Assembly (NCBI RefSeq): GCF_000417875.1
Contig: NW_006920869.1
Span: forward strand, 985,759-1,049,758
Length of the DNA stretch: 64,000 nt
Reading direction: 5' to 3'
From: Pseudozyma flocculosa PF-1
Taxonomy: Eukaryota; Basidiomycota; Ustilaginomycetes; Ustilaginales; Ustilaginaceae
The position numbers and the translations under genes are program-made. Under the pieces are notes generated by a model. That model saw nothing but the letters and a program-made list of their open reading frames with translations, was not told where the DNA came from and searched no databases. This document shows positions 1 through 10,048 of the stretch, one piece after another; within the stretch, counting starts at the first letter, position 1, and each line of letters starts with the position of its first letter.

Positions 1-1
1 C

Positions 2-124
2 GAGCAGCTTCTACACATCATAGGTGCGGCCGTGGGACGGAAACATGCCAAGCACGCAGGAATGAAGGACCCCAGCGAGCTTGCTCGATCCGCCAATCGC
101 CCGATGATTACCATCGGCGGCTAG
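2..124 (+). CDS. MOCS1A: MOCS1A/MoaA cyclic pyranopterin synthase, C-terminal end only (partial)
   Basis: The gene enters from the left edge; only its last 40 codons are present. The family is the radical-SAM GTP 3',8-cyclase that starts molybdenum cofactor synthesis, mitochondrial in eukaryotes. Visible here are the C-terminal signatures [16 protein letters not shown] and NRPMITIGG followed directly by TAG (122-124). MoaA/MOCS1A proteins end in this Gly-Gly tail, which is needed for activity, so this is a true C-terminus and not a random stop. A MoaC cistron follows on the same strand in the same transcriptional direction. The catalytic N-terminal iron-sulfur region lies outside the window. 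Identification rests on this short but characteristic tail. Confidence 0.85.
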   Translation, partial: EQLLHIIGAAVGRKHAKHAGMKDPSELARSANRPMITIGG

Positions 125-140
125 AGGCAAAAGAGCAACG

Positions 141-252
141 GTGAGCTTGGGGTTCCGCTTATCCTGCACGGCGTACTGCTTTGGCCACTGGAAGGCTTTC
201 TGACCGTCATGCTCCGGCGACCGCTCTTTTCGCACCGCACTCGACATGTCAG
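141..252 (+). other. Candidate intercistronic intron between MOCS1A stop and MoaC cistron
   Basis: GTGAGC at 141 and TCAG ending at 252 would define a 112-nt intron, the same size class as the other introns in the window. Its removal keeps the MoaA and MoaC frames in register: base 140 plus 253-254 makes one codon. Only the TAG at 122-124 interrupts the fused frame. The ATG at 246 would be removed, making the ATG at 312 the first in-frame start of the second cistron. A second donor-like GT at 24 is also frame-compatible with this acceptor and would skip the stop. Confidence 0.5.
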
Positions 253-311
253 GCTCGACAAGCACTCGCTCCCCGAAGACCGGGACAGCTCGCGCTAATC
301 GCAGCTCGAGG

Positions 312-1697
312 ATGCGAAGCGGATTCCTGGCGCCTCAGACGCGCCGGGCCTTTTCAACATCTTCACCAAGACGGCAGGGAAAGAAGCCTGACGAAGATAT
401 GGCCGACGACGACAGCCCGTGGGGCGACCTGGACTCTGCTTTCGACAAGCTCAGCAACTCGAAAGTGATGAAGCTTGACCCTAAGTCCACGCCGAGCGCC
501 CCGGATAGCACGGCCGCAAAGCAGGACTACGACTTCGAGGAGGCCATCTTCGCCCAGGCCGGCGCAGCTGCCGTCGGCAACCCCTCCTCGGACGCCAGGC
601 ACATGGACAGCCTTGTTCCAGGCAACAATCCTTTCGGAGGCGCGACAGGGCCCCACATCCACCAATCGTGGTCCGAGTACATGGGCGGCGCTGAAGTGGG
701 GGATGACTCGCCCTGGGCCTCGCTCGATGCATTCGCAGACCAATCGTTCGACGCTAGCGCGGTTGCCACGCCGATGCATACGCCGTTCGGACGTGCCCAG
801 GCTGCTGTGCAAAGCACGCCCCGGTTCCACTCTCAGCCAACGGAAGGAACGTTGCATTCCGGCGCATACGGGCAATCCGGCACAGCACAGCCGTACACGC
901 CGGCCGCCGCCACGCCATATGCTGTCCCCGAGTCTCATGTGGCGCAGGAAGTTCTATCGTCCGACCCGCAAGCGGATCTGCGGCCTCGTTTGACGCACGT
1001 CGAGCCGGGCAGCGGCAGAGCGGCAATGGTCGACGTTGGCCACAAGGCCTACACTCGTCGCACGGCCACCGCCACGGGGCGAGTCTATCTGCCCAGTCAC
1101 ACCATCGAGCTCATCAGGCAGGCGGAAGGAGGGGAGGCTGGCGAGACGAGCCTGACCACCCTCACCAAGGGTCCCGTCCTACACACCGCCCAGCTTGCGG
1201 GCATCATGGCCGCCAAGAAGACGTCGGACCTCATTCCGCTCTGCCACGGCTTGTCGCTGTCGCACGTCGACGTTACGCTGAAGCTGGTCGATGCCGCACC
1301 CGCGCCGTCAGGTTCCGCCGCGCAATCCGGATCTGGCAGCCCTCTCGTCCCGGCCGGATCACCGGAGACGGGCATCACTGGCTTCACCTTGGACCAGCTC
1401 GACGATCCCGATTCGTGGGCCTCGGCGCTGTCCGAAGAGCGAGCCGGGCCGTCTCCGGCAGCGTCGGGTACATCGTCGCTGGGCGCAGGGGCGGGCTACG
1501 TCGATATAAGCTGCACAGCAAGCACGAGCGGACAGACGGGCGTCGAGATGGAGGCCTTGACCGGGTGCACGGTGGCTTGCCTGACCATCTGGGACATGGT
1601 CAAGGCCGTGGCGGGCAAGGAAATGACGATTGGCGATATCAAGGTGGTGCGCAAGACGGGCGGCAAGAGCGGTGACTGGACGAGGACGTTGGCTTGA
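312..1697 (+). CDS. MOCS1B: MOCS1B/MoaC cyclic pyranopterin monophosphate synthase
   Basis: MoaC-family lyase that converts cyclic dehydro-GTP to cyclic pyranopterin monophosphate, the second half of Moco step 1. The C-terminal half carries the family blocks MVDVGHKA, LIPLCHGL, GVEMEALTG, IWDMVKAV and GGKSGDW. I chose the ATG at 312 (461 aa) because it opens a mitochondrial-type presequence (MRSGFLAPQTRRAFSTSS); an in-frame ATG at 246 exists but may be intronic. Between presequence and MoaC lies a roughly 200-residue low-complexity extension holding two copies of a DSPW-x2-LD motif (near 405 and 700). A Ser/Pro/Gly-rich insert of about 65 residues (near 1295-1495) splits the MoaC domain. The arrangement behind MOCS1A resembles the animal MOCS1 locus. 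Confidence 0.88.
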   Translation: MRSGFLAPQTRRAFSTSSPRRQGKKPDEDMADDDSPWGDLDSAFDKLSNSKVMKLDPKSTPSAPDSTAAKQDYDFEEAIFAQAGAAAVGNPSSDARHMDSLVPGNNPFGGATGPHIHQSWSEYMGGAEVGDDSPWASLDAFADQSFDASAVATPMHTPFGRAQAAVQSTPRFHSQPTEGTLHSGAYGQSGTAQPYTPAAATPYAVPESHVAQEVLSSDPQADLRPRLTHVEPGSGRAAMVDVGHKAYTRRTATATGRVYLPSHTIELIRQAEGGEAGETSLTTLTKGPVLHTAQLAGIMAAKKTSDLIPLCHGLSLSHVDVTLKLVDAAPAPSGSAAQSGSGSPLVPAGSPETGITGFTLDQLDDPDSWASALSEERAGPSPAASGTSSLGAGAGYVDISCTASTSGQTGVEMEALTGCTVACLTIWDMVKAVAGKEMTIGDIKVVRKTGGKSGDWTRTLA

Positions 1698-1970
1698 AGA
1701 GGGCCATCGTGGAGGCCTGTACGGCACTCTCAATCCGTGCCAGCCCCCTTTTTGCAAATGACGCTTCATGCACCGCGGCTCACACGCCTGATCGCACCAA
1801 TGACTGATCTCACCGAAGACTGTTTTGAAAAGGTATGGATTCAGGCAGTGCGGCCTGGCTTGTGAAATGAGCGTACGTCTATACTACAGGGAGCGGAGCG
1901 AGGGGCGATGATGACCAGTGCACGACGAAGGGACGGACGAAGCGCCAGAGAGGGTGGAGCAGCCCGAGGC

Positions 1971-2768
1971 TCAGAGGGCGAGGGCCTCGAATCCACCGGC
2001 CTTGTTGATGGCCCTGCGGATCTCGCCGGCCGTCTTTTGGTGGACATTGATTCTCCTGTCCTTTGCCATGCTCTCGATGTCCTGGCCGTGCTTCTGCACC
2101 ATTTCGTGGAGCCAGGTGCGCTCTGCGGTCGAGGTATGCCGGATGACGGGGGCGGCCTGGGCTTCGAGCTGCTCGAGGGCCTGCACGATGGGGTTGCCGT
2201 CCTTGTCGAGGTTCGACTTGGGCGGCATCCAGTTTTCAATCTGTTCGTCAGAGTCGACGATGTCCTTGAGCGGCTTTCCCCACGGCGTCGTCTCTTCGTC
2301 GTCTGCGGCCTCGATGATGTCGACGACGTTGCCCTCGTCGTCGCGGATGATGCGGGCCATGCCCTTCTTGGGCTTGCCCGATTCTGCTGCCGCTGCCGCT
2401 GCGGCCGCCGATGCTGCGGCGATGTTGGCCGGGTGGTAGGGGTCGGATCTCTCTAAGCCTCCCGACTGGTTGTGCGAAAGCGAGGGGAGCAGGCCGAGCT
2501 TTGCGTAGCTGCCCGGTGAGGGCGAGGGCAGAGCAGCCGGGGAGCGTCGTCAGCAAGCCGAGCGCGCGCAGACGAGGTGCGCGAGGGAAGTGCATGTTAC
2601 CCACTTTTGCCTGACGGTGAGCTTCTTGTCCCACGAGTTCTTGAGGACGTCGGGCCCCTTGATTTCGGGTGCGCGGACGAGTTTCTGCTGGAGCTTTCTC
2701 TTTGCGCTGGCCGAGGGCTTGTTGGAGGTGCCGGATCGGCTCTTTCTCCTCTGCCTCGGGTTAGCCAT
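1971..2768 (-). CDS. NOP16: Ribosome biogenesis protein Nop16
   Basis: Nucleolar 60S biogenesis factor. Two exons on the minus strand: 2768-2605 and 2508-1971, intron 96 nt (GTGGGT...CAG), total 233 aa, close to yeast Nop16 (about 231 aa). The N-terminus MANPRQRRKSRS and the block SWDKKLTVRQN joined to YAKLGLLPSL across the splice junction are diagnostic; the junction rebuilds the QNY codons exactly. The C-terminal part has an Ala run, the motif TPWGKPLKDIVDSD, and the closing helix EMVQKHGQDIESMAKDRRIN typical of the family. It converges on the MoaC cistron with 273 bases between stop codons, and diverges from the gene starting at 3576. Confidence 0.92.
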
Positions 2769-3575
2769 GGTGTGTTGTGGTAGGGTGGGTGGTGATTCGA
2801 ATACGGCGAGGCAAGCGAGACGAGGACAGAGGGTGAAGGCTGTTGTGGATTGCAGAGGCTTGGTGGAAGTGGTGGTGGTTGTCAGGAGTGGCGCAGGAGA
2901 GGGCCTGTGTGTGGCCATGGCCGTGGAAATCTCAAATTTTGCGGCAGGCGTGCCTGGCAAGGGTGCGGGGGGACAAGTTCCGAGTTCCGAAATCAGAGGG
3001 CGGCGCTCTTGGCCTGCGTTGGCTGGCCTCGGTGGCTTTCGCGCGAAAGCACCGTGGCTGACTGGCCCCGACAGGGCACTAAGCTGGCACAGGCTGGCCT
3101 GGCCTGGCCTGGCATAGCGCTTTCAGAGGTTGGGCCACGCCAAAGGCGTACGTACGCCCATGCAGCCCTGCAGCGTGGCCCCCCACCGGTCCACGGGCAA
3201 AGGCGGGGGCCGAGCAAAGGTGGAGGATCAAGGCCTCGGGGTGGCAGCCGACCACCATCATCCCAAGCCATCCCTGCCTGGCCAGCCCGCCGCAACCTCT
3301 TCACACCTCGTCCTGCTCAACACACTACTCTATAGTCCGCGTCACTCGCCACCATCGCATCTGCATGGCATGGCCGCTCTCCGCATCCGCCCAGTCGGAT
3401 CCAACACCACCGCCTCACTTCCTCGCCCCTATCGCCTTCGCTGATACATCTCGGTTCCCGTAGATGACACCACACCGTCGATCCCTCCGCATCGAATAGG
3501 TTGCCATACCCTCGTCGCTCATCACGTCTCACTACGCCTCCTGCCTAGCGGCGTCAGCGGCCGGATTCACTCTCC
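2769..3575. other. Divergent promoter region NOP16 / F-box-like gene
   Basis: No gene is supported. The stretch holds a short CCTGG-type tandem repeat around 3095-3115 and an AAATTTT palindrome near 2936, resembling part of the yeast RRPE element, about 165 bases upstream of the NOP16 start. The open frames in it have no family features. Confidence 0.5.
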
Positions 3576-5252
3576 ATGGCGCTCCTCACGGTCCTGCTAT
3601 TTGATTTCCTTCTCCTCGTGGTCCTCGGCAGGCTGGTGTACAAGTCATCTCACTCAATCCTGCTAAGCATCCTCAACCGCATACAGTCCGCAGCAGATCG
3701 AGGCGCTCAAAGGCGCGCACAGGTTCACGCCTCTTCCACCGCACCAAGATCCATCCCCGGCGACACTGCGCGCCCCGCTACACAGACTAGCGCCCGCCTA
3801 CACCGTCGAGGCGGCATCCGAGGAACCGTAGTCGAAGAGAGCGACGCTGATCGAGACGCTCCGGAAATTCCTCTTACACACCGGCACCTTCTCAGCCAGC
3901 GGGTGCAACAGCGCCTGTTGGCCCTGGAACGGCGACCTCCTCCACTGGCGCGCCCTGACACATCTTGCCACGCCGACTGGATCGCAGTATCTGATCCCAC
4001 CACCCGGCTTGAACTGCCCTACTCCCCCAAGCTCATCGGTGTCGCACACGCCCTCTGCCTGGAGCTAGCCGCGACGCGGCCTGTTCGGTCCATGCTGGGA
4101 GCTCTCGCAGCCACGGTCGGCTACCAAGGGGCAGTCAAGCCTCACAGCGGGGTCGGGCCGGACATTGGCGCCTTTCGACGTTTGCCGCAGGAGCTGGTCA
4201 CTGAGATCATACTGCAATCGGCCGCTCCCAGCCTATCGCCCGAGGAACCGCAGTCGTCGCCGGTCAGCATCCTTCTGCTGTCCAAGCAGTATCACAAGCT
4301 CCTGCTCCCCAAGCTCTACCATACCGTCTCCCTGCACAACGCGTTCGCATTCCGCAACTTTAGACTCACCCTGGCTTTGCACAACCCCTCTCTGGGCAAG
4401 CTGGTTCGAAGGCTACAGATCGGTTCGGCCCAGTTTGACTCGACCGGATACATCCCCGGCCAGCTTGCCGAACAGGGCCCGCTCGCGACGGGCATCGAAC
4501 AGATGCTTCTGGCCACGCCCAACCTCCTGGAGCTGTCCATCGACCTATTCTCCCTCGTCGCGCTGCACGCCGGGACCGCCTCGCGGCTCGAGAAGGGTTG
4601 CCAGCCTCTGCGCCTCTCGACCGAGCTCTGCGTCATACCCTATCTGAGCCTTCCGACCTTTGAGGATCTTCGCGACCTCGAGCTGCTCGTATTTGGGCTG
4701 GACCGACAAACGGCATTCGAACTGCGCGTCGCTCTCCCGCGCCTGGAGCGCCTGACGCTGCGCTTCGTCACCCGTCGCCGATCCGACCGGGCCAAGAGGA
4801 TCGTCTCGACGCAGCCTGGAGGCGCGATCTCCATCGACCACGCAGCGCTCCTCGACGCAGACAACCTCGACGACGAGGACGACATCTTTGCAAGATCCGA
4901 AGACATCGACGAGTTCATCGAATCTCTTGAGCTGCTTCGCACCTGGCCGGGACAGGACAGCAGCAGCGGGCGGAGACTCTCGAGTCTCAGCGTCTTTACG
5001 TGGCCGTCGGCGCTTGCCGCCCTCAAGGCGCGGGTGCCTGACGCGCGTGGAACCGACGAGCACAGCTTCGACGTGGAAGCCGAACCCGGTGCTCGATGCG
5101 AGGACAGCGATGCCAAGGTGGACTCAAAGGTCGATACAGATGCGCCGCCTGCGCCTCTGTATGCTGGCATCGACACGAGCTATCTCCTGGGTCCTCGTAG
5201 GGGCGCGCACGTACTTTGGCGCAAGACCCGCGCCAGCATGGCCTGGTCCTGA
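3576..5252 (+). CDS. F-box-like / leucine-rich protein with N-terminal membrane anchor
   Basis: Uninterrupted 558-aa frame; function unknown. Residues 1-23 are strongly hydrophobic (MALLTVLLFDFLLLVVLGRL) and look like a signal anchor. Around residues 198-250 the pattern FRRLPQELVTEIIL followed by LLLSKQYHKLLLPKLYHTV matches the F-box-like motif common in basidiomycete proteins, where the end reads P-x-LY-x-TV-x-L. Downstream are Leu-rich segments such as LLELSIDLFSLV and LERLTLRFV that could form degenerate LRRs. An acidic stretch (DADNLDDEDDIFA) sits near residue 430. F-box proteins normally act as soluble SCF adaptors, so the anchor is odd. It converges with the RTA1-like gene (137 bases between stops). 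Confidence 0.6.
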   Translation: MALLTVLLFDFLLLVVLGRLVYKSSHSILLSILNRIQSAADRGAQRRAQVHASSTAPRSIPGDTARPATQTSARLHRRGGIRGTVVEESDADRDAPEIPLTHRHLLSQRVQQRLLALERRPPPLARPDTSCHADWIAVSDPTTRLELPYSPKLIGVAHALCLELAATRPVRSMLGALAATVGYQGAVKPHSGVGPDIGAFRRLPQELVTEIILQSAAPSLSPEEPQSSPVSILLLSKQYHKLLLPKLYHTVSLHNAFAFRNFRLTLALHNPSLGKLVRRLQIGSAQFDSTGYIPGQLAEQGPLATGIEQMLLATPNLLELSIDLFSLVALHAGTASRLEKGCQPLRLSTELCVIPYLSLPTFEDLRDLELLVFGLDRQTAFELRVALPRLERLTLRFVTRRRSDRAKRIVSTQPGGAISIDHAALLDADNLDDEDDIFARSEDIDEFIESLELLRTWPGQDSSSGRRLSSLSVFTWPSALAALKARVPDARGTDEHSFDVEAEPGARCEDSDAKVDSKVDTDAPPAPLYAGIDTSYLLGPRRGAHVLWRKTRASMAWS

Positions 5253-5389
5253 ATTCCTCCCCTCTCCCAGTCGCGCACTTGCCCAATTAGACGTTCCATT
5301 GCAAAGGGCGGTCGCAGTACCTTGGCTAACCGGAAGTAGAGACATGGAGGGCCATTGTTGCTGCCGTGTTTCCTGGCTGCACGCCGGGA

Positions 5390-6661
5390 TCACATGCGCG
5401 AGATGCGCCACCCGAGCGGTACGACGGTCCAGACAAAGACGGCGACCAGGACGGGCGCTGCCTCGAGGCCTGCAAAGAAGCCCTCGTCGGTGGCCGTCTG
5501 GCTGTAGATGCCCTCGATGGCCTCTGCCAGCCGGAAAATGGTGCGCAGGTAGATAAAGAATGACGAGACGGCCATGGTGGCGAGCAAGAGCCTGTCGGGC
5601 CTCACCCTCGCTGCACCAGCTGCGCTTCGCCGCGGCGTCGTCGTTGTCGTCGCCGACGCGTCCTCGAGACGTTGCTTTTCGGTGGACGCGTCGTGGTCGT
5701 CGGTGCGCTGACGCGAGAGGTTGAAGACGAAGATGGCGAAGACGATGAGGAAGACGGTGAAGAAAAACGTCTGCGCCGCCAGGCCGGCGGTGAGGATGTT
5801 GTTGGCGGCCTGCGGCGAGAGGGGCGGGTCCTCGTTGTCGGCGATCTTGGACTGCGCCACGCCGAAAAGGGCCGCGCCCGCCACTTGCATGATGATGGTG
5901 ATGGTGTCAGCGATGACAAATACTGTGGTGCGGGTGCGAAGGGGGACCGAGAGGATGTCAGCTTGTCTGGCCGGTCGCGGTTGGGGGGCCAAGAGCTGCG
6001 AGCGAGACTCACGTGCGATCAGCACCCTGGGGCCCAGCGGGCAGAGACGTTGCAGCGCCGGATCGGTCCGGATGATGGTCGCGAGGCCGAGGTAGATGGC
6101 AGCCGTAAAGAGGACAGGCGCCTGCGGGTGTGTCCAAAACAACGCGACGAGCAGCAGGACGCCGTGTCAGCCAACTGAACCATCGCACCAAGGTCCTCCC
6201 TGCCCCCGCGTACTCACGCAGACGATCATAAAGTATTGGAGGATGAAGGCATTGAGTAGGAAAGGATTGTAGTAGCTCTTGACCCTGAAGGCGTACCCGA
6301 CGGCCTCCATGAGGCAGCCAAACGAGAGGAGGAAGCAGAAGATGCGCACGTCGGCGCTCTCTGACCTCCTCCTCCTCTTCCGCCCCTCAATCGCCCCGGC
6401 GCCATCCGCGTCCGAGGTTGCCGATTCGACCGAGGCGATGTGCTTTTCGTCGACGTCGTCCCGTGCGCGCGCCGTCGGCCCCCGACGACGACGACGAAAG
6501 AGGCGCCCGTCAAAGAGGCCGTAGAGGAGCTGCGCGAGGCAGAATACACCAAAGATGATGGTGCATGCGAGGCCGAGAGAGAGCGAGGGGATGTAGCCGT
6601 AGATGATGATGCTCGTCTCGCCGTCCGCCGGGTTCGGGTTGCGCGGTAGCGAGGGGTCCAT
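5390..6661 (-). CDS. RTA1-like seven-transmembrane protein
   Basis: Fungal RTA1-domain membrane protein; relatives are linked to lipid translocation and resistance to 7-aminocholesterol or long-chain bases. Three exons: 6661-6218, 6121-6013, 5922-5390 (introns 96 and 90 nt), 361 aa. Family features are the N-terminal YGYIPSLSLGLACTIIF helix, the block QYFMIVCAPVLFTAAIYLGL rebuilt across intron 1, FVIADTITIIMQVAGAA after intron 2, and later membrane helices ending in VFVWTVVPLGWRI. Two charged, low-complexity cytosolic inserts are present: an Arg/Ser-rich one after the first helix and a Thr/Asp-rich one before the sixth. The substrate cannot be told from sequence. A TTATAAG palindrome lies 90 bases upstream of the start. 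Confidence 0.85.
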
Positions 6662-7585
6662 CTTGAGTCAGACGTGTGGGCCTGCTGGGGGAGGAGGACA
6701 GAGGGAGGATGGGAGGTGGCGGCGAGGACAAGTCGCGGCGGGTGGTAGCTCTTATAAGCACCGACCGAGTCCTCCTCCCGACGAGGGAAGGGTACCACTT
6801 CTCTCTCTCTCTCTGTCTCTCTGTGTCGCGATGAGCGAATTCGCTCGGCCACCACCAGGTACCGCACAGCAAGTGCACAGCTTACCAGCTCCGATGGCTG
6901 CACCCCATTCCACGTGGAAAGGTAGGAGGCTGGAGTAGTAGTGCGCCGTCGGTCCGCGAAAGAGCCAGCCAAAGCAGGCAGGCGGCGAGGGCGGCCGGCT
7001 GAACGCCGGGCGCGGTGGAGCGTGCCGTTTTTCTTGGCAGGCCAGGTTCGATTCCGAGTCGGCAGGATCGGAAGGGCCAGACCAGGCCACGCCAGGCCAT
7101 GTCCGCGATCGGCAGCGGCGGCCTCTGCGTCTTTGGTCGCACTCCGCTCGTCAGTCCGAATCTTTCTGCAGGGCCGAATCCCGAGCTTCTTGCTGCCGCC
7201 TGGCCGCGGACGAGTGTCGCCCGGCGGATGGTGCGCCACGTCTGCCCCCCTCAGCCAGGCAGATGACGGAAAGGAGACTGACCAAACCGCGGGGGCGCCT
7301 GGTCTTTTGATTCGCCAACATAACGTACAATGCGCAAGACGGAAGGACAGAGCGACGGTCATGCCGCCGCTCGACCGTCCGTCACCGCTTTCTAGGGCGA
7401 GGGGCCCGCCGTGAGCTCCTCACTACCCTGCTACTCTTGAGAGATCTGAGGCTAAATGTATGAGTGCGGTTCTATAATGAGGAAATCGTGAATGCTTGGT
7501 AGTCGTAGTCGTGCGTCGGATAGGCAGACGAGGCAAGTCCGGGTCGGAGACCTCGTGCCGGGGGCTCGTGCCGTGCCGTCGCGCC
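6662..7585. other. Intergenic: RTA1-like promoter and ZIP 3' flank
   Basis: No gene is supported. TTATAAG at 6751-6757 is a plausible TATA element for the leftward RTA1-like gene. A CT microsatellite covers about 6800-6823. GGCCAG/CCAGGC-type short repeats occur near 7060-7105. Confidence 0.5.
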
Positions 7586-8824
7586 CTAGGCCCACCGACC
7601 CAAGAGGGCCATGAGTCCGGCGCCCAGCAGCATCTCGCCGACGTTGAGCATGACCTTGCCCAGCGGGGCGGTGCGGATCTTTTCGTTGAAGATGAACTCG
7701 TGCGCCAGCAGCTCCACTGTCCCCGTGTAGAGCAGGATGCCCGCCGAGACCGAGTCAAACACGCCCGTCACGTAGCTTGCTGTCGCCGACTCTTCGTTGT
7801 ACGTGTGACGGATGCCCAGGCCGATGGCGAGCCCGATGGGCGTGACGAGCCCGTAGGCGATCGCGCCGACGTAGGGGATCATCGACTTGAGCTTGAGCGG
7901 CAGGAAGGCCAGGCGCGAACCCAGGCCCAACCCTTCAAACATCTGGTGGAAGATGATGACGATGAAGAGGATGGTAAAGTCGCTCGTCGTCCCCAGCGTG
8001 ATGCCGATGATGACCGAGTGGAAGATGACGCCAAACTCGAGGATCATGACGCCCAGGATCTCGGAAGCGGCGGCGGAGAGGGGGACAGACGCATGCGAGC
8101 TCGCATCGGTCTCGACGCCCGCCTTCTTGATGGCCGAGTCCTCGGTCTCGTTGCTCTCGAGGTCGCGGGCGTGGTCGTGGGCATGGGCGTGGCTGTGGCC
8201 ATGGCTGTGACCGTGGGCATCCGAATGGTGATGGGCGTGGGCACGGTCGTGGGCGCCGACGTGAACGTGGTTGTCGGCCGTGCCGATGTGCTCCAGAGCA
8301 TGGTGGTGACCGCCAACGTGAGGGTCGTACGCCAGGTTCGATGCAATGTGGCTGCCGAGGCGGAAGGCGAGGAGTTCCACAATGAAGACGACGAACATGG
8401 AGATCATCGCGATGGCGAATGGGAACGCATCGTAGTCCTGCGGTGGTGCGGCGTGGGGGTGCAAGGAACAGACGAGAGGCGGTCAGCTCTGGCCCTCGAC
8501 ATCTCGATGTTGCTGGGGCATCCCCTGCCAACGTCAACGCACCTGGAACGCCTGACTGAGGCAGGGACTTTGCAGCTCCTCGACGCCCGGCGCGAGGAGG
8601 TGGATGAAGGCGGTGGCGATGATGACGCCGCTGCCAAAGTACTTTGCAAAGTCAAAAGCAGCCGCCGGAATCGACAGCCGTGGAACCCGCTTTGTGACGA
8701 TGGGGAAAAGGGTGACGACGGTGGCAGAGGCCCAGAGGATGAAGATCGCGCCGATCCGGAGGCCGATGGAGCCCTGCCAGGCTTCGTCTCTCGGCCCGCG
8801 GCAGTTGAGCTCCACTTCAGCCAT
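7586..8824 (-). CDS. ZIP-family zinc transporter (Zrt1/Zrt2-like)
   Basis: Plasma-membrane divalent metal importer of the ZIP family. Two exons: 8824-8543 and 8437-7586 (intron 105 nt, GTGCGT...CAG), 377 aa, usual for Zrt-type proteins. The N-terminal half has KYFGSGVIIATAFIHLLAP (helices I-II). A long His-rich loop follows (repeated HGHSHGHSHAHAH units between about 8150 and 8300), the cytosolic zinc-sensing loop of the family. The pore motifs FGVIFHSVIIGITLG (helix IV) and FHQMFEGLGLGSRLA (helix V) carry the metal-binding His and Glu. Zinc is inferred from family; iron cannot be excluded. A zinc-responsive-element-like sequence lies about 650 bases upstream. Confidence 0.92.
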
Positions 8825-10048
8825 CTTGCAAATGGGTATGATGAGAGGGAGATGGGCGACGGGGACGGAGGGCAGCTGATAGGGGGATGAAGGTGATGGC
8901 TGCTGACGGGGGGAGAGTGGGCTGCTGCTGGAACCGGAGGCCGACGTGCTCTATAAGACGGTCGAAAGATGGACGACAATGACGGATCGCGTGGCTGCTC
9001 GATGTCGAGACGAGAGTCGAGGCGAGGCGTAAGGAGCTGAGCTAGCGTAGTACGGTGGGCGCTGAAGGCCTACCGCAGGAGGAAGAATGTAGAAAGGAGA
9101 ACCTTGCTGGTAACTAGACGCGGACTGCAGGGAGACGTCGGTGGCGGGTGCAGGAACAGCGTAGCGAGCGAGACTTGCCGACGGCAGCGTGGCGAGACGT
9201 CTGCGGGAGAGAACAGCAGCGGACGGTGGGGATTGAGGCGGAGAGTTGTCGTGTAGGACCGAGTCGCTACCGGCAGGTTAGGATGGCACGAACGGATGCA
9301 CGCTGCCGTTGCCGGGGGAAGAGGGGGTGCCGGCGGAAGGGGGTTGGCGAGAGGGACGAGGGGAGGGGAGGGGACGGGGGCAGGATGCAAGTCGTCGAAG
9401 AGCGGTGAGGGGAGAAGGGATGGCAACAGCAAGCAAGCAAGGAAGACGGTCACCCGAAGGATCCGCCGACCAACCTTGAACGTTCCGAAGAGGAGCGCTC
9501 CGCTTGGCCTGACGAGGCTCACTGGCCGGCCGGTGACGAGATCGCCGTGGCTGGGCTGGACTGCGGGTTTTTGGCCTTGGCCTCGAGGAAATTTGAGAAC
9601 CCTGCCAGTCTTCGCTCGTCGTCGCAATTTAGATGCCTCGCTTCAAGCTCGTGCGTGACCCGCGAGCATTTCAAATCAGACGTGTGGCTGGCCGGTTGCT
9701 CGATTTCAGCGCTGGAGCCACCCTGCCCAAGACCAACTGTCGGTCAAGAGCAACGGTGGGCCGGTGCTTGGCTCTCGTGCAAAAGGGGACAATCCCCAAC
9801 GCCACCCTACTGGGCCAGGAGCAAAGGGCAGCAGCAGGCAGGATCGGGCAGATAGGATCGGGTTACGAGGGCACCACATGGGCGGAGTGACGGAGTGGTG
9901 TTAGCATCTCATACAGTGCCAATGGCCTATGCACTCCTCGATGGGCCTGTGCTCAGGTATATGTAATATGTGATTGCAGTAACAGCAGTTAGCGCATGAT
10001 ATGGCACGGGGCAGGCTACAGGAGCGACGGCGAGGATGGAGCAGCGCC
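8825..10048. other. Intergenic: ZIP promoter and lipase 3' flank
   Basis: No gene is supported. The only notable element is the ZRE-like sequence at 9473-9483. A 185-codon minus-strand frame in 9070-9627 is Pro/Leu-rich, has no family resemblance and is treated as chance. Confidence 0.45.
9473..9483 (+). promoter_or_regulatory. ZRE-like site upstream of the ZIP gene
   Basis: ACCTTGAACGT differs at one base from the yeast Zap1 zinc-responsive element ACCTTNAAGGT. It sits in the 5' region of a zinc-transporter gene. A single site one mismatch away could be chance. Confidence 0.3.

Noticed and set aside
7040..7070. tRNA T-loop-like GGTTCGATTCC
   Set aside because: The flanking bases do not pair as a T-stem and no acceptor or anticodon arm can be drawn around it.
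7496..8890. 464-codon plus-strand open frame
   Set aside because: Antisense to the ZIP transporter; its composition mirrors the His-rich loop and no family features are seen.
9070..9627. 185-codon minus-strand frame with a hydrophobic stretch
   Set aside because: Pro/Leu/Ser-rich, no recognisable domain, and located in the ZIP promoter region; likely chance.
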